This document shows positions 55,531-64,000 of a stretch of 64,000 bases of DNA, piece by piece. The stretch comes from Pseudomonas sp. KU43P. Its GTDB lineage: Bacteria; Pseudomonadota; Gammaproteobacteria; Pseudomonadales; Pseudomonadaceae. Under the pieces are notes generated by a model, which saw nothing but the letters and a program-made list of their open reading frames with translations, was not told the origin of the DNA and ran no database searches. The position numbers and the translations under genes are program-made. The stretch is from contig NZ_AP019365.1 in the NCBI RefSeq assembly GCF_033095865.1, positions 5,181,501 to 5,245,500 of the forward strand, read 5' to 3'. The stretch's first letter is position 1. Each line of letters starts with the position of its first letter.

Positions 55531-56178
55531 TCAGTCGATTCCGCCCGTGAGGGTCGTCTGCTCAGCGTAGTCGAGGTGCTTGACCAGCTGTCCGCGCAGC
55601 CTTGTCCTGACCTCGTCGAGTTCGATCGGGCCTGCCAGGTCACGCAGCTGGGTCATGGCCAGCCCCGCATACCCACAGGGGTTGATTCGTCGGAATGGCG
55701 CAAGGTCCATGTCCACGTTCAGAGCAAGGCCGTGGAAGGAACGGCCATTGCGGATTCGCAGGCCGAGGGAGGCAATCTTTGCTCCATCGACATAGACACC
55801 CGGCGCATCGGGCTTGGCCGCGGCGCTGACGTCGTAACTGGCCAGCAGCTCGATCAGGGTCTGCTCGATACGGCTGACCAGCTCGCGCACACCAAAGCCC
55901 AGGCGGCGCACGTCCAGCAGCAGGTAGGCCACCAGCTGCCCGGGGCCATGGTAGGTCACCTGGCCGCCGCGGTCGGTCTGCACCACCGGGATGTCGCCCG
56001 GCACCAGCAGGTGCTCGGCCTTGCCGGCCTGGCCCTGGGTGAAGACTGCGGGGTGCTCGACCAGCCAGATTTCGTCCTGGCTGTCCGGGCTACGCTGCTC
56101 GGTAAAGCGACGCATGGCCTCCAGCACCGGTTCATAGGGCTGCAGGCCAAGCTCGCGAAAACCGAGGCAAAGAGACAT
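55531..56178 (-). CDS. lipB: Octanoyl-[ACP]-protein N-octanoyltransferase
   Basis: LipB transfers octanoate from ACP to lipoyl domains before LipA acts, 215 residues. Catalytic Lys and Cys are in [20 protein letters not shown] and [35 protein letters not shown] is the substrate loop. It starts immediately after the ybeD stop codon and is followed 2 bases later by lipA. Confidence 0.97.
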   Translation of the reverse strand: MSLCLGFRELGLQPYEPVLEAMRRFTEQRSPDSQDEIWLVEHPAVFTQGQAGKAEHLLVPGDIPVVQTDRGGQVTYHGPGQLVAYLLLDVRRLGFGVRELVSRIEQTLIELLASYDVSAAAKPDAPGVYVDGAKIASLGLRIRNGRSFHGLALNVDMDLAPFRRINPCGYAGLAMTQLRDLAGPIELDEVRTRLRGQLVKHLDYAEQTTLTGGID

Positions 56179-56454
56179 TCAGAGCACCATTTTCACGATG
56201 CCGGTCGCGCGCAGGGCGCTGTTGATATCGTGCAGCTGGTTCTCGCTTTCGGCAACGATGTGCAATTGCACGGTGGTGTACTTGCCTTCCTTGCTCTGGC
56301 GCTCGGCCAGGGTGGAAAGGTCGACCTTGGCGTGCTTGCTCAGGACTTCGATCACCATGTCCTTGAAGCCCACCACGGTGTCACCGATGACCTTGATCGG
56401 GTAATCGGCGCATGGGAATTCGATTTTGTGCGACTTGACGTCAGGTTCGCTCAT
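56179..56454 (-). CDS. ybeD: DUF493 protein YbeD
   Basis: A 91-residue ACT-like fold protein, conserved upstream of lipB in gammaproteobacteria. FPCADYPIKVIGDTVVGFKD and KHAKVDLSTLAERQSKEGKY are characteristic. Its function is unknown, but its fixed position implies a link with lipoate or envelope metabolism. The stop codon touches the lipB ATG. Confidence 0.95.
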   Translation of the reverse strand: MSEPDVKSHKIEFPCADYPIKVIGDTVVGFKDMVIEVLSKHAKVDLSTLAERQSKEGKYTTVQLHIVAESENQLHDINSALRATGIVKMVL

Positions 56455-56482
56455 GGCGGAAACGGCCTCGTAAGCCGTGGCA

Positions 56483-56514
56483 ACAACAACGCCCCCGCAT
56501 GTTCAGCGGGGGCG
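56483..56514 (-). terminator. Intrinsic terminator of dacA
   Basis: CGCCCCCGC (56490-56498) and GCGGGGGCG (56506-56514) with a 7-base loop, followed on the minus strand by TTGTTGTTG. It lies 14 bases after the dacA stop and upstream of ybeD, so the lip operon needs its own promoter. Confidence 0.85.
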
Positions 56515-56528
56515 TGGCAGGTCACGTA

Positions 56529-57689
56529 TCAGTTGAACAACCCGTAGAAGAATAGACGGATGCTATCCCACATACGACGGATGAAACCACCTTCCTCGAC
56601 GCCGTCGAGGGCGATCAGGTCGGCGCTGTGAACCACGTTCTCGTCCAGTTTGACTTCCACTTTGCCGATCACGTCACCTTTGGCGATCGGCGCGGTGAGC
56701 TGCGGGTTCATGGTCATCGAAGCCTGCAGGCGCTTCAATTGGCCTTTAGGCATAGTCATGGTCAGGTCGTTGGCCAGGCCTGCCTTGACGATGCTGGTGG
56801 CGCCTTTCCAGACCGGAGCCTGGGTCAGCTCGGTGCCCTTCTGATAGAAGGTCTGGGTTTCGAAGAAACGGAAACCGTAAGTCAGCAGCTTCTGGGTCTC
56901 GGCAGCACGGGACTGCTCGCTGTTGGTGCCGAACACCACGGCGATCAGGCGCTGGCCGTCACGAACGGCCGAAGCCACCATGCAGTAGCCAGCTTCGTCG
57001 GTGTGGCCGGTCTTCAGGCCATCGACGGTCTTGTCACGCCACAGCAGCAGGTTGCGGTTCGGCTGCTTGATGTTGTTCCAGAAGAACTCTTTCTGCGAGT
57101 AGATCGCATAGTGGGCCGGGTCCACGTCGATGATGGCGCGGGCCAGCAGCGCCATGTCGTGGGCCGAGGAGTAGTGGTCCGGGTTCGGCAGGCCGGTCGG
57201 GTTCATGAAGTGGCTGTTGGACATGCCCAGGTCGGCGGCAGTCTTGTTCATCATGTCGGCGAAGGCGTCTTCGCTGCCGGCGATGTGCTCGGACAGGGCA
57301 ACCGAGGCGTCGTTGCCCGACTGGATGATGATGCCGTGCAGCAGGTCGCTGACGGTGACCTGGCTGCCCACCTTGATGAACATGCGCGAACCACCGGTAC
57401 GCCAGGCGTTTTCGCTGACGGTTACCGGGTCGTTCTCGCCGATCTGCCCACGACGGATGTCCAGGGTGGCGATGTAGGCGGTCATCAGCTTGGTCAGGCT
57501 GGCCGGCGGCAGGCGCTCGTCACCGTTGTTCTCGACCAGCACGTTGCCGCTGGACGCGTCCATGAGTACGTAGGACTTGGCTGCCAGTTGCGGTGGTGCC
57601 GGCATCATCTGCTCGGCCGCGAAGGCGGCAGGCGTGATCATCAGCAGTACGGGCAGGCAAAGTCGTTTGGCAAGGTTGGTGATGTTCAT
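56529..57689 (-). CDS. dacA: D-alanyl-D-alanine carboxypeptidase (PBP5/6 type)
   Basis: A low-molecular-weight PBP trimming pentapeptides in the periplasm, 386 residues. The start at 57689 (MNITNLAKRLCLPVLLMITP) has a signal cleaved near AAFA. The penicillin-binding motifs are S64-LTK, S124-GN and K226-TG. A C-terminal PBP5_C beta domain is followed by the amphipathic anchor EGGFIRRMWDSIRLFFYGLF. It lies downstream of rlpA but is separated by a 19-bp hairpin. Confidence 0.97.
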   Translation of the reverse strand: MNITNLAKRLCLPVLLMITPAAFAAEQMMPAPPQLAAKSYVLMDASSGNVLVENNGDERLPPASLTKLMTAYIATLDIRRGQIGENDPVTVSENAWRTGGSRMFIKVGSQVTVSDLLHGIIIQSGNDASVALSEHIAGSEDAFADMMNKTAADLGMSNSHFMNPTGLPNPDHYSSAHDMALLARAIIDVDPAHYAIYSQKEFFWNNIKQPNRNLLLWRDKTVDGLKTGHTDEAGYCMVASAVRDGQRLIAVVFGTNSEQSRAAETQKLLTYGFRFFETQTFYQKGTELTQAPVWKGATSIVKAGLANDLTMTMPKGQLKRLQASMTMNPQLTAPIAKGDVIGKVEVKLDENVVHSADLIALDGVEEGGFIRRMWDSIRLFFYGLFN

Positions 57690-57865
57690 CCGTCTCTCGA
57701 AAATCGCTAATGGTCTGAGATGTTCCCTGGGCCACATCGTGTGCCCAGCGCCAGTCAGTCTAGTTTTGGTGGCTGCGATGCAGCCTGGCGCAACGCGCAA
57801 AAGCTGGCATTGTACATGGCCGAGCCCGGCAATTCATGACAAAACCGACAGTTTGGCGGTGCCTT

Positions 57866-57905
57866 TACTGGCCTCATCGCCGGCTTGCCGGCGATGAGGC
57901 CAGTA
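57866..57905. terminator. 19-bp hairpin between rlpA and dacA (GGCCTCATCGC type)
   Basis: Arms TACTGGCCTCATCGCCGGC (57866-57884) and GCCGGCGATGAGGCCAGTA (57887-57905) form a perfect dyad with a 2-base centre, placed 4 bases after the rlpA stop. There is no good U-tract. It may mark the end of the cell-shape operon. Confidence 0.75.
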
Positions 57906-57908
57906 CAG

Positions 57909-58910
57909 TCAGTCTGCTGTGACCAGCTTGGCCTGGCCAAGGTTCGCCAGGCGAATGCTGTCCTGCGCCTGCTGGATCTCGCCCTGGCTGTTGATCGGCC
58001 CCAGGCGTACCCGGTGCAGGGTCTGCTGGTTACGTACGATGGAGCTGATGAAGACCGGCGCGCTGACCATGGTGCTCAGCTTCGAGCGCAGCAGCTCGGC
58101 GGCGTCCGGGTTGGCGAAAGCGCCCACCTGCAGGAAGCTGCCACCGTTGACGCTCGGCACGTTGTTGCCGCCGACCTGCACCGGCACGACCGGTGCCGCA
58201 TGCTGTTGCGGTGGCGGAGTCCACTGCTCGACACGCCCGGTTGTGGCCGGGATCGCCTGGGTCTGGGCTACCTGTGGCTCCTTGAGCACCAGTGGCGGTT
58301 GCTGCCCGCGCTGGGCCCACCATTGCTGCGGGTCGATGCCTTCGACGCGCACGTGCGCGGTACCGATCTCGGCATAGCCGAGCTTCTTGGCGGCGGCATA
58401 CGACAGGTCGATGATGCGGTCGGAATAGAACGGGCCACGGTCGTTGACCCGTAGGATGACACTGCGACCGTTGGCCAGGTTGGTCACCCGCACATAGGCC
58501 GGCAGCGGCAAGGTCTTGTGCGCCGCGCTCATGCCGTAAAGGTCATAGAGCTCGCCATTGGCGGTGTTCTGGCCGTGGAACTTGGTGCCGTACCACGACG
58601 CCGTCCCCTCGGCGCGGTAGTTGCGCGAGTCCTGCATCGGGTAGTACGTCTTGCCAAGCACCGTGTACGGGTTGGCCTTGTAGGCTCCGTTGTGCACGGT
58701 CGGGGTGGCATCGGGGATCTTGTTCACGTCCACATCCCACCATGGCGCACCGTCCTTGTGGGCACGGTTGATGTCCAGGCCTGGCTGCGAACGCACGGCA
58801 TTGCCGCTTGCCTTGGTGGTCGGACGGCTGGAGGAACAGCTGACCAGCAGCATGCCGACGGCCATGCAGGTCAGCAGCTTGAAGGTGTTGGCAGAGAAGA
58901 TTGCGCGCAT
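57909..58910 (-). CDS. rlpA: Septal-ring lytic transglycosylase RlpA
   Basis: A lipoprotein acting on denuded glycan at the septum, 333 residues. The signal is CMAVGMLLVSC, with the lipobox cysteine near residue 25. The DPBB domain has EGTASWYGTKFHGQNTANGE, with the catalytic Asp of ILRVNDRGPFYSDRIIDLS. A C-terminal SPOR domain binds denuded peptidoglycan (SFLQVGAFANPDAAELLRSK). It is translationally coupled to mltB (TAATG overlap). Length and domains match P. aeruginosa RlpA. Confidence 0.97.
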   Translation of the reverse strand: MRAIFSANTFKLLTCMAVGMLLVSCSSSRPTTKASGNAVRSQPGLDINRAHKDGAPWWDVDVNKIPDATPTVHNGAYKANPYTVLGKTYYPMQDSRNYRAEGTASWYGTKFHGQNTANGELYDLYGMSAAHKTLPLPAYVRVTNLANGRSVILRVNDRGPFYSDRIIDLSYAAAKKLGYAEIGTAHVRVEGIDPQQWWAQRGQQPPLVLKEPQVAQTQAIPATTGRVEQWTPPPQQHAAPVVPVQVGGNNVPSVNGGSFLQVGAFANPDAAELLRSKLSTMVSAPVFISSIVRNQQTLHRVRLGPINSQGEIQQAQDSIRLANLGQAKLVTAD

Positions 58911-59920
58911 TACTTGACGCCCCGTGCTTGGACCAGCTGTTCCGCTAGCTGATGCACCGCCATGGCATACATCACGCTGCGGTTGTAGCGGGTGATCGCG
59001 TAGAAGTTCTTGAGGCCCATCCAGTATTCGGGGCCGCTGTCGCCTTCCAGGCGGAAGGCGGTAACCGGCAGATCATCGCGCAACGCATCATGACTCGACC
59101 AGCCCAGCGCTCGCAACTCCCCAGCCGTCTTGGCCGGTTCGATACCGGTAGTCAGGCCCTCGTCGGCACGCGAACCAGTGACATCGGCACGGCTGACCAC
59201 GGCCTCGCCGGCCACCCAGCCATGGCGCTTGAAGTAACTGGCGACACTGCCGATGGCGTCGTCGGGGTTGTTCCAGATATTGATGTGGCCGTCACCGTCG
59301 AAATCCACGGCGTAGTTGCGAAAGCTGCTCGGCATAAACTGCGGCAGGCCCATCGCACCGGCGTAGGAGCCCTTGAGGGTGAGCGGATCGAGCTGCTCCT
59401 CGCGGGCCAGCAGCAGGTACTCGCGCAGCTCCTTGCGGAAGAATTCGGCGCGCGGCGGGTAGTCGAAGCCCAAGGTCGACAGGGCATCGATGACCCGATA
59501 ATTGCCGGTGTTACGGCCGAAGAACGTTTCCACGCCGATGATCGAGACGATGTACTGGGCCGGCACGCCATATTCCTGCTCGGCACGGGCCAGCACGGCT
59601 TCATGCTGGCGCCAGAAGTCCACCCCACGGGCAATGCGCGCGTCGGTGATGAACATCGGACGATAGTCCTTCCACGGCTTGACCCGCTCGGCTGGGCGCG
59701 AAATCGCGTCGAGAATCGACTGCTTGCGCTGTACCTCGCGGAACACGCCCATCAGTTGTTCGCCGGCAAAACCGTAGTCGCGAGTCATCTCGCTGACGAA
59801 CTCGGCCACCTGGGGCGAGTTGTCGTAGTCACCGGCATGAGCTTGCTGGACAGCGCTGAACAGGCCCACCGCACCGATCCACGGCGCACAACGGGCAGCC
59901 CAGTTACGCACTGCTTGCAT
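58910..59920 (-). CDS. mltB: Lytic murein transglycosylase B (SltB1-type)
   Basis: A GH103 soluble lytic transglycosylase, 336 residues, starting at 59920 (MQAVRNWAARCAPWIGAVGL), with a signal peptide cleaved near QQAHA. The catalytic Glu lies in SIIGVETFFGRNTGNYRVID. GSYAGAMGLPQFMPSSFRNY and AVDFDGDGHINIWNNPDDAI are typical. It lies between rodA and rlpA, the conserved Pseudomonas arrangement. A GTG 12 bases upstream is an alternative start. Confidence 0.95.
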   Translation of the reverse strand: MQAVRNWAARCAPWIGAVGLFSAVQQAHAGDYDNSPQVAEFVSEMTRDYGFAGEQLMGVFREVQRKQSILDAISRPAERVKPWKDYRPMFITDARIARGVDFWRQHEAVLARAEQEYGVPAQYIVSIIGVETFFGRNTGNYRVIDALSTLGFDYPPRAEFFRKELREYLLLAREEQLDPLTLKGSYAGAMGLPQFMPSSFRNYAVDFDGDGHINIWNNPDDAIGSVASYFKRHGWVAGEAVVSRADVTGSRADEGLTTGIEPAKTAGELRALGWSSHDALRDDLPVTAFRLEGDSGPEYWMGLKNFYAITRYNRSVMYAMAVHQLAEQLVQARGVK

Positions 59921-59937
59921 GAAATTCTTCACCTTAT

Positions 59938-61083
59938 TCAAACCTGTGCAATCCATTTGCGGTGCGTATGGATCGACATCAGAACGCCAAACGCTGACAG
60001 CAGCGTCACCAACGAAGTTCCGCCATAGCTGATGAAGGGCAGCGGCACGCCCACCACGGGGAGAAGGCCGCTGACCATACCGATATTGACGAACACGTAT
60101 ACAAAGAAGGTCATGGTCAAGCTGCCCGCGAGCAGCTTGCCGTAGAGGGTCTGCGCCTGGGCGGTGATCATCAGCCCGCGGCCGATCAGCAGCAGGTAGA
60201 CGATCAGCAGCAGACAGATGCCCACCAGGCCGAATTCCTCGCCGAGCACCGCAATGATGAAGTCGGTGTGGCTTTCCGGGAGGAAGTCCAGGTGCGACTG
60301 GGTACCCAGCAGCCACCCCTTGCCGAACACCCCGCCCGAACCGATCGCCGCCTTGGACTGAATGATGTTCCAGCCAGTGCCCAGCGGGTCGCTTTCAGGG
60401 TCGAGGAAGGTCAGCACGCGCTGCTTCTGGTAGTCGTGCATCACGAAGAACCACATGGCCACAGCCACCGGCACTGCGGCTGCCAGCACGCTGACGATCC
60501 AGCGCCAGCGCAGGCCTCCCATGAACAGCACGAAGGCGCCGGACGCAAGAATCAGCAGTGCGGTGCCCAGGTCAGGCTGGCGGACGATGAGGATGAACGG
60601 CACGCCGATCAGCACCAGGCTGATGGCCACGTGCTTGAGCTGCGGCGGCAAGGTGCGCTTGGACAGGTACCAGGCGATGGTCGCCGGCATGATGATCTTC
60701 ATGAATTCCGAGGGCTGAAAGCGAATCACACCAGGGATGTTGATCCAGCGCGTGGCACCCATGGCGTTGTGGCCCATGACGTCCACCACGATCAGCAGGA
60801 AGACCCCCGCCAGGTACGCCAACGGCACCCAGCGCGCCATGAAGCGCGGTTCGAGCTGGGCGATGACGAACATCGACACCAGGCCGATGCCGAACGAGGT
60901 GGCCTGCTTGAGCAGCAGGTCCCAGTTCTTGCCGCTGGCCGAATAGAGGACGAACAGGCTGCCGGCCGCGAGGGTCAGCAGGATGACCAGCAAGGGGCCG
61001 TCGATGTGGATGCGCTGCAGAAAGCTGGCGCGTCGACGCATCACGTCCTCGCTGGAGAGCATGCGATCGAAATTGTTCTTCAC
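59938..61083 (-). CDS. rodA: Rod-shape peptidoglycan polymerase RodA
   Basis: A SEDS glycosyltransferase of the elongasome, 381 residues and ten TM segments. The start is GTG at 61083, overlapping the mrdA stop as GTGA. SEDS motifs WINIPGVIRFQPSEFMKI and VVGVPLPFISYGGTSLVTLL are present, and the catalytic Asp lies in the large extracytoplasmic loop (SHLDFLPESHTDFIIAVLGE region). It works with PBP2, encoded just upstream. Confidence 0.97.
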   Translation of the reverse strand: MKNNFDRMLSSEDVMRRRASFLQRIHIDGPLLVILLTLAAGSLFVLYSASGKNWDLLLKQATSFGIGLVSMFVIAQLEPRFMARWVPLAYLAGVFLLIVVDVMGHNAMGATRWINIPGVIRFQPSEFMKIIMPATIAWYLSKRTLPPQLKHVAISLVLIGVPFILIVRQPDLGTALLILASGAFVLFMGGLRWRWIVSVLAAAVPVAVAMWFFVMHDYQKQRVLTFLDPESDPLGTGWNIIQSKAAIGSGGVFGKGWLLGTQSHLDFLPESHTDFIIAVLGEEFGLVGICLLLIVYLLLIGRGLMITAQAQTLYGKLLAGSLTMTFFVYVFVNIGMVSGLLPVVGVPLPFISYGGTSLVTLLSAFGVLMSIHTHRKWIAQV

Positions 61084-62969
61084 GGGGCCGTTTCCTGGGC
61101 GACGGTGGCAGGCGCGAACTCTGGCTTCAGCCGGCCGTTCTCATCGAGCAGCCAGGCGTCCATGATCTGTCGCACCACGGGGGCAGCGACGCCGGAGCCG
61201 GACTCGCCGTTCTCGACCATCACCGACACCACGATCTTCGGATCGTCGGCGGGGGCGAAGGCGACGAACAAGGCGTGGTCGCGGTGGCGCTCCTGAAGTT
61301 TGTTGCGGTCGTATTTCTCGCCTTGCTTGATCGCCACCACCTGGGCGGTACCGCTCTTGCCGGCTATACGGTACTGGGCACCGGCAGCAGCCTTGCGCGC
61401 GGTACCACGGGCGTTGTGCATGACCTGTTCCATGCCGTGGGTGACCTTGGCCCAGTCGGACTTGTCGCGCAGCACGATGTCTTGCATCGGGTTCGGGTCC
61501 ACCGGCAGTTGGCCTTCGATGGTCTTGGCCAGGTGCGGGCGGTTCCATACGCCTTTGTTGGCGATCAACGCGGTGGCCTGGGCCAGTTGCAGTGGGGTGG
61601 CCTGCATGTAGCCCTGGCCGATACCCAGAATCAGCGTCTCACCCGGGAACCAGGCCTGGCGCCGGGTGGCGCGCTTCCATTCGCGAGACGGCATCAGGCC
61701 GGGCGACTCCTCGAACATGTCGAGGGCAACCTTCTGGCCGATGCCGAACTTGTTCATGTAGCTGGACAGGCGATCGATGCCCATCTTGTGGGCAAGGTCG
61801 TAGAAATAGGTGTCATTGGAACGCATGATCGCGGTATCGAGGTCGACCCAGCCATCACCGGTGCGGTTCCAGTTGCGGTACTTGTGATCATAGTTGGGCA
61901 GTTGGTAGTAGCCGGGGTCGAACACCCGGCTGCCGGCATTGACCACTCCACTGTCGAGGCCGGCGATGGCCACCGCCGGCTTGATGGTCGAACCCGGCGG
62001 GTACAACCCGCGCAACACACGGTTGAACAGTGGCCGGTCGATCGAGTCGCGCAGTTCGGCGTAGGCCTTGAAGCTGATGCCGGTAACGAACAGGTTGGGG
62101 TCGAAACTCGGCTGGCTGACCATCGCCAGCACCTCGCCAGTGCGCGGATCCAGCGCCACCACCGCGCCACGACGGCCACCCAGGGCGGCTTCGGCAGCTT
62201 CCTGCAGCTTGATGTCCAGGCTCAGCACGATGTCCTTGCCGGGCTTGGGGTCGGTGCGTTTGAGCACGCGCAGCACGCGGCCGCGGGCGTTGGTCTCGAC
62301 TTCCTCGTAACCGACCTGGCCGTGCAGGTCGTCTTCGTAGAAGCGCTCGATACCGGTCTTGCCAATATGGTGGGTGCCGCTGTAGTTGACCGGGTCGAGG
62401 GTCTTGAGCTCTTTCTCGTTGATCCGCCCCACGTAGCCGACCGAGTGGGCAAAATGCGCACCCTGCGGATAATGCCGCACCAACTGGGCAACTACCTCCA
62501 CGCCTGGCAGGCGGAACTGGTTCACCGCCACCCGGGCAATCTGCTCCTCGCTCAGCTCGAACAGGATCGGCACCGGCTCGAATGGCCGTCGCCCCTGCTT
62601 CATGCGCTTCTCGAACAGTGCCCGGTCGTCCGGCGTCAATTCCAGCACTTCGACGATGTTGTCCAGCACTTCCTGCCAGTCGCCAGCACGTTCGCGGGTC
62701 ATGGACAAACTGAAGCTGGGCCGGTTATCGGCGATGATCACCCCGTTGCGATCGAAGATCAGCCCACGCGTCGGCGGTATCGGCTGCACGTGCACCCGAT
62801 TGTTCTCCGACAGCGTGGAGTGGTAGTCGTACTGGATGATCTGCAGGTAATACAGGCGCGCAATCAGCACGCAGATCAGCAACACGATCGCGATCGCGCC
62901 GACCACGACGCGGTTGCGCACCAGGCGGGCGTCTTTCTCATGGTCCTTGAGACGGATCGGCTGCGACAT
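61080..62969 (-). CDS. mrdA: Penicillin-binding protein 2 (elongasome transpeptidase)
   Basis: A class B PBP crosslinking peptidoglycan with RodA, 629 residues. One N-terminal membrane segment (about 21-39) precedes the pedestal (PPTRGLIFDRNGVIIADNRP). The transpeptidase motifs are S327-TIK (YPPGSTIKPAVAIAG), S384-ND (IMRSNDTYFYD) and K538-SGTAQ. The ATG at 62969 lies 16 bases after rlmH, and the 3' end is coupled to rodA. Confidence 0.98.
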   Translation of the reverse strand: MSQPIRLKDHEKDARLVRNRVVVGAIAIVLLICVLIARLYYLQIIQYDYHSTLSENNRVHVQPIPPTRGLIFDRNGVIIADNRPSFSLSMTRERAGDWQEVLDNIVEVLELTPDDRALFEKRMKQGRRPFEPVPILFELSEEQIARVAVNQFRLPGVEVVAQLVRHYPQGAHFAHSVGYVGRINEKELKTLDPVNYSGTHHIGKTGIERFYEDDLHGQVGYEEVETNARGRVLRVLKRTDPKPGKDIVLSLDIKLQEAAEAALGGRRGAVVALDPRTGEVLAMVSQPSFDPNLFVTGISFKAYAELRDSIDRPLFNRVLRGLYPPGSTIKPAVAIAGLDSGVVNAGSRVFDPGYYQLPNYDHKYRNWNRTGDGWVDLDTAIMRSNDTYFYDLAHKMGIDRLSSYMNKFGIGQKVALDMFEESPGLMPSREWKRATRRQAWFPGETLILGIGQGYMQATPLQLAQATALIANKGVWNRPHLAKTIEGQLPVDPNPMQDIVLRDKSDWAKVTHGMEQVMHNARGTARKAAAGAQYRIAGKSGTAQVVAIKQGEKYDRNKLQERHRDHALFVAFAPADDPKIVVSVMVENGESGSGVAAPVVRQIMDAWLLDENGRLKPEFAPATVAQETAP

Positions 62970-62985
62970 CGGACTGCTTACAGGC

Positions 62986-63453
62986 TCATTTGTGGTAAGG
63001 GTGCCCGGACAGCACGGTCCAGGCGCGGTAGATCTGCTCGCCGATCAGTATCCTTACCAACGGGTGCGGCAAGGTCAGCGGCGACAGCGACCAGCGTTGC
63101 TCGGCGCGCGCGCAGACCTCGGGCGCCAGCCCTTCCGGGCCACCCACCATCAAGTTCACCGTGCGCGAGTCCAGGCGCCAGCGGTCCAGCTCGGTGGCCA
63201 GCTGCTCGGTGCTCCAGGGCTTGCCATGGACCTCGAGGGTGACGATGCGCTCCCCAGGCTGCACTTTGCTCAGCATGGCTTCGCCCTCCTGACGGATCAG
63301 GCGGGCGACATCGGCATTCTTGCCACGGGTGTTCAGCGGTATTTCCACCAGCTCAAGCGACAGCTCCTGGGGCAGGCGCTTGGCATATTCATGCCAGCCT
63401 TCCTCGACCCACTTGGGCATGCGCGAGCCGACCGCGATCAGGCGCAGACGCAC
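62986..63453 (-). CDS. rlmH: 23S rRNA (pseudouridine1915-N3)-methyltransferase
   Basis: A SPOUT methyltransferase for helix 69 of 23S rRNA, 155 residues. [60 protein letters not shown] (SAM knot) and [20 protein letters not shown] are present. It lies between rsfS and mrdA, with small gaps, as throughout the family. It methylates intact 70S ribosomes. Confidence 0.98.
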   Translation of the reverse strand: MRLRLIAVGSRMPKWVEEGWHEYAKRLPQELSLELVEIPLNTRGKNADVARLIRQEGEAMLSKVQPGERIVTLEVHGKPWSTEQLATELDRWRLDSRTVNLMVGGPEGLAPEVCARAEQRWSLSPLTLPHPLVRILIGEQIYRAWTVLSGHPYHK

Positions 63454-63462
63454 GACGCTTCC

Positions 63463-63885
63463 TTATTCCCGGTCTTTGAGCTTGTCGGTGAAGTATTCGC
63501 TGGCGTTTTCCGGGCTGTGGTGCTTGGCATCGGCAGCACGGCTCTGCTCGGCACCCATCCACAGGCGCTCCAGGTCGTAGAACTGGCGGGCGGCGGCGGT
63601 CATCATGTGCACGATGACGTCGTTCAGGTCCAGCAGCACCCAGTCGCTGTCGCCCTTGCCTTCTTCGCCCAGCGGCTGTGCGCCTTCTTTCTTGACCGTT
63701 TCACGGACCTTTTCCAGCATCGCGTTGATCTGGCGGTTGGAGGTACCGGTGGCGATGATCATGTAGTCGGTCAGGCTGTGCTTTTCACGCACGTCGATGA
63801 CCTGGATGTCCTGGGCCTTGACGTCTTCCAGGGCGCTGATGGTCAGTTCGACCAGTGCTTCGCCATTGATTTTCTGCTTGCTCAT
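63463..63885 (-). CDS. rsfS: Ribosome silencing factor RsfS
   Basis: RsfS binds L14 of the 50S subunit and blocks 30S joining in starvation, 140 residues. The start at 63885 (MSKQKINGEALVELTISALE) has GAAGAG upstream. IDVREKHSLTDYMIIATGTS and GDSDWVLLDLNDVIVHMMTA are family signatures. It lies directly downstream of nadD, in the usual nadD-rsfS-rlmH order. Confidence 0.97.
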   Translation of the reverse strand: MSKQKINGEALVELTISALEDVKAQDIQVIDVREKHSLTDYMIIATGTSNRQINAMLEKVRETVKKEGAQPLGEEGKGDSDWVLLDLNDVIVHMMTAAARQFYDLERLWMGAEQSRAADAKHHSPENASEYFTDKLKDRE

Positions 63886-63929
63886 ATAAAACTCTTCAAC
63901 TCGTTTGGATGAGGCGCCCTGAGGCACCG

Positions 63930-64000
63930 TCAGTTAGGGGCACGATACAGTTCATGCGCCTCGATGTAGGCCAGTACGGCGTCCGGCACCAGGAACCTCA
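63930..64000 (-). CDS. nadD: Nicotinate-nucleotide adenylyltransferase, C-terminal fragment
   Basis: The right edge cuts this gene, and only the last 23 codons are visible (RFLVPDAVLAYIEAHELYRA then PN and a TGA stop at 63930-63932). The sequence VPDAVLAYIEAHELY is the end of NadD, which makes deamido-NAD from NaMN. Position directly upstream of rsfS agrees with that order in pseudomonads. Confidence 0.85.
   Translation of the reverse strand, partial: RFLVPDAVLAYIEAHELYRAPN

Noticed and set aside
61275..63242. 655-codon open frame opposite mrdA/rlmH
   Set aside because: It overlaps fully with mrdA and rlmH, which have complete motifs. It is a codon-bias shadow.

Overview
The window is a 64 kb piece of a high-GC gammaproteobacterial chromosome, almost certainly from the Pseudomonas putida group. 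The evidence is the protein set (Pseudomonas-type GabP, HrpB, RluE, Amn, YdcF, SltB-type transglycosylases), the gene order nadD-rsfS-rlmH-mrdA-rodA-mltB-rlpA-dacA-ybeD-lipB-lipA, and at least nine inverted pairs of the P. putida-type REP element (core ATCGCCGGCAAGCCGGC, often followed by TCCCACAGG). No rRNA, tRNA, IS element, prophage, integron or CRISPR array was found. Nearly all DNA is coding. The very long ORFs opposite known genes are high-GC shadows.

Positions 1-11 kb are catabolic and accessory. A DHA2 drug exporter (cut by the left edge) is divergent from a LysR regulator. GABA permease follows. Two sugar-acid or hydroxy-acid modules come next: (i) a D-2-hydroxyacid dehydrogenase plus an ACS-type MFS transporter with a divergent LysR regulator, and (ii) an MFS transporter plus glucarate dehydratase with a divergent GntR/FadR-type regulator. 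Module (ii) has two matched TTGTnnnACAA operator candidates. An isolated 900-residue Orn/Lys/Arg decarboxylase-like gene follows at 11.2-13.9 kb.

Positions 14-38 kb hold mixed single genes and short operons: MDR oxidoreductase, HAD phosphatase with TesB thioesterase, acetyltransferase, anchored histidine phosphatase, HDAC-like deacetylase, BaiN/HI0933 flavoprotein, RhlE helicase, YedA exporter, NYN nuclease-like protein, DUF2076 protein, YciC-like membrane protein, HrpB, a YceK-like lipoprotein, FieF, a DUF6515-like protein, an Lrp-family regulator, DUF2788, RluE, Amn, an AidB-like acyl-CoA dehydrogenase and an orphan 7TMR-DISM histidine kinase. A cluster of four perfect DnaA boxes lies at 19.15-19.75 kb. 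An orphan intrinsic terminator at 30.67 kb hints at a small RNA or a leader attenuator.

Positions 38-64 kb are core housekeeping. thiD-thiE-hemL covers thiamine and tetrapyrrole synthesis. phoH-ybeY-corC-lnt covers RNA processing, metal homeostasis and lipoprotein acylation. leuS-lptE-holA is followed by arfA, whose reading frame contains an intrinsic terminator that should produce non-stop mRNA. A lytic transglycosylase and an LD-carboxypeptidase follow. The ybeD-lipB-lipA lipoylation operon is next to the elongasome and peptidoglycan operon (rsfS-rlmH-mrdA-rodA-mltB-rlpA, then dacA). The right edge cuts nadD.

No convincing new multigene system was found. The observations best worth following up are the DnaA-box cluster, the orphan terminator/sRNA candidate, the in-ORF terminator of arfA, the REP element that has become the C-terminus of the hydroxyacid dehydrogenase, and the solitary 900-residue decarboxylase.
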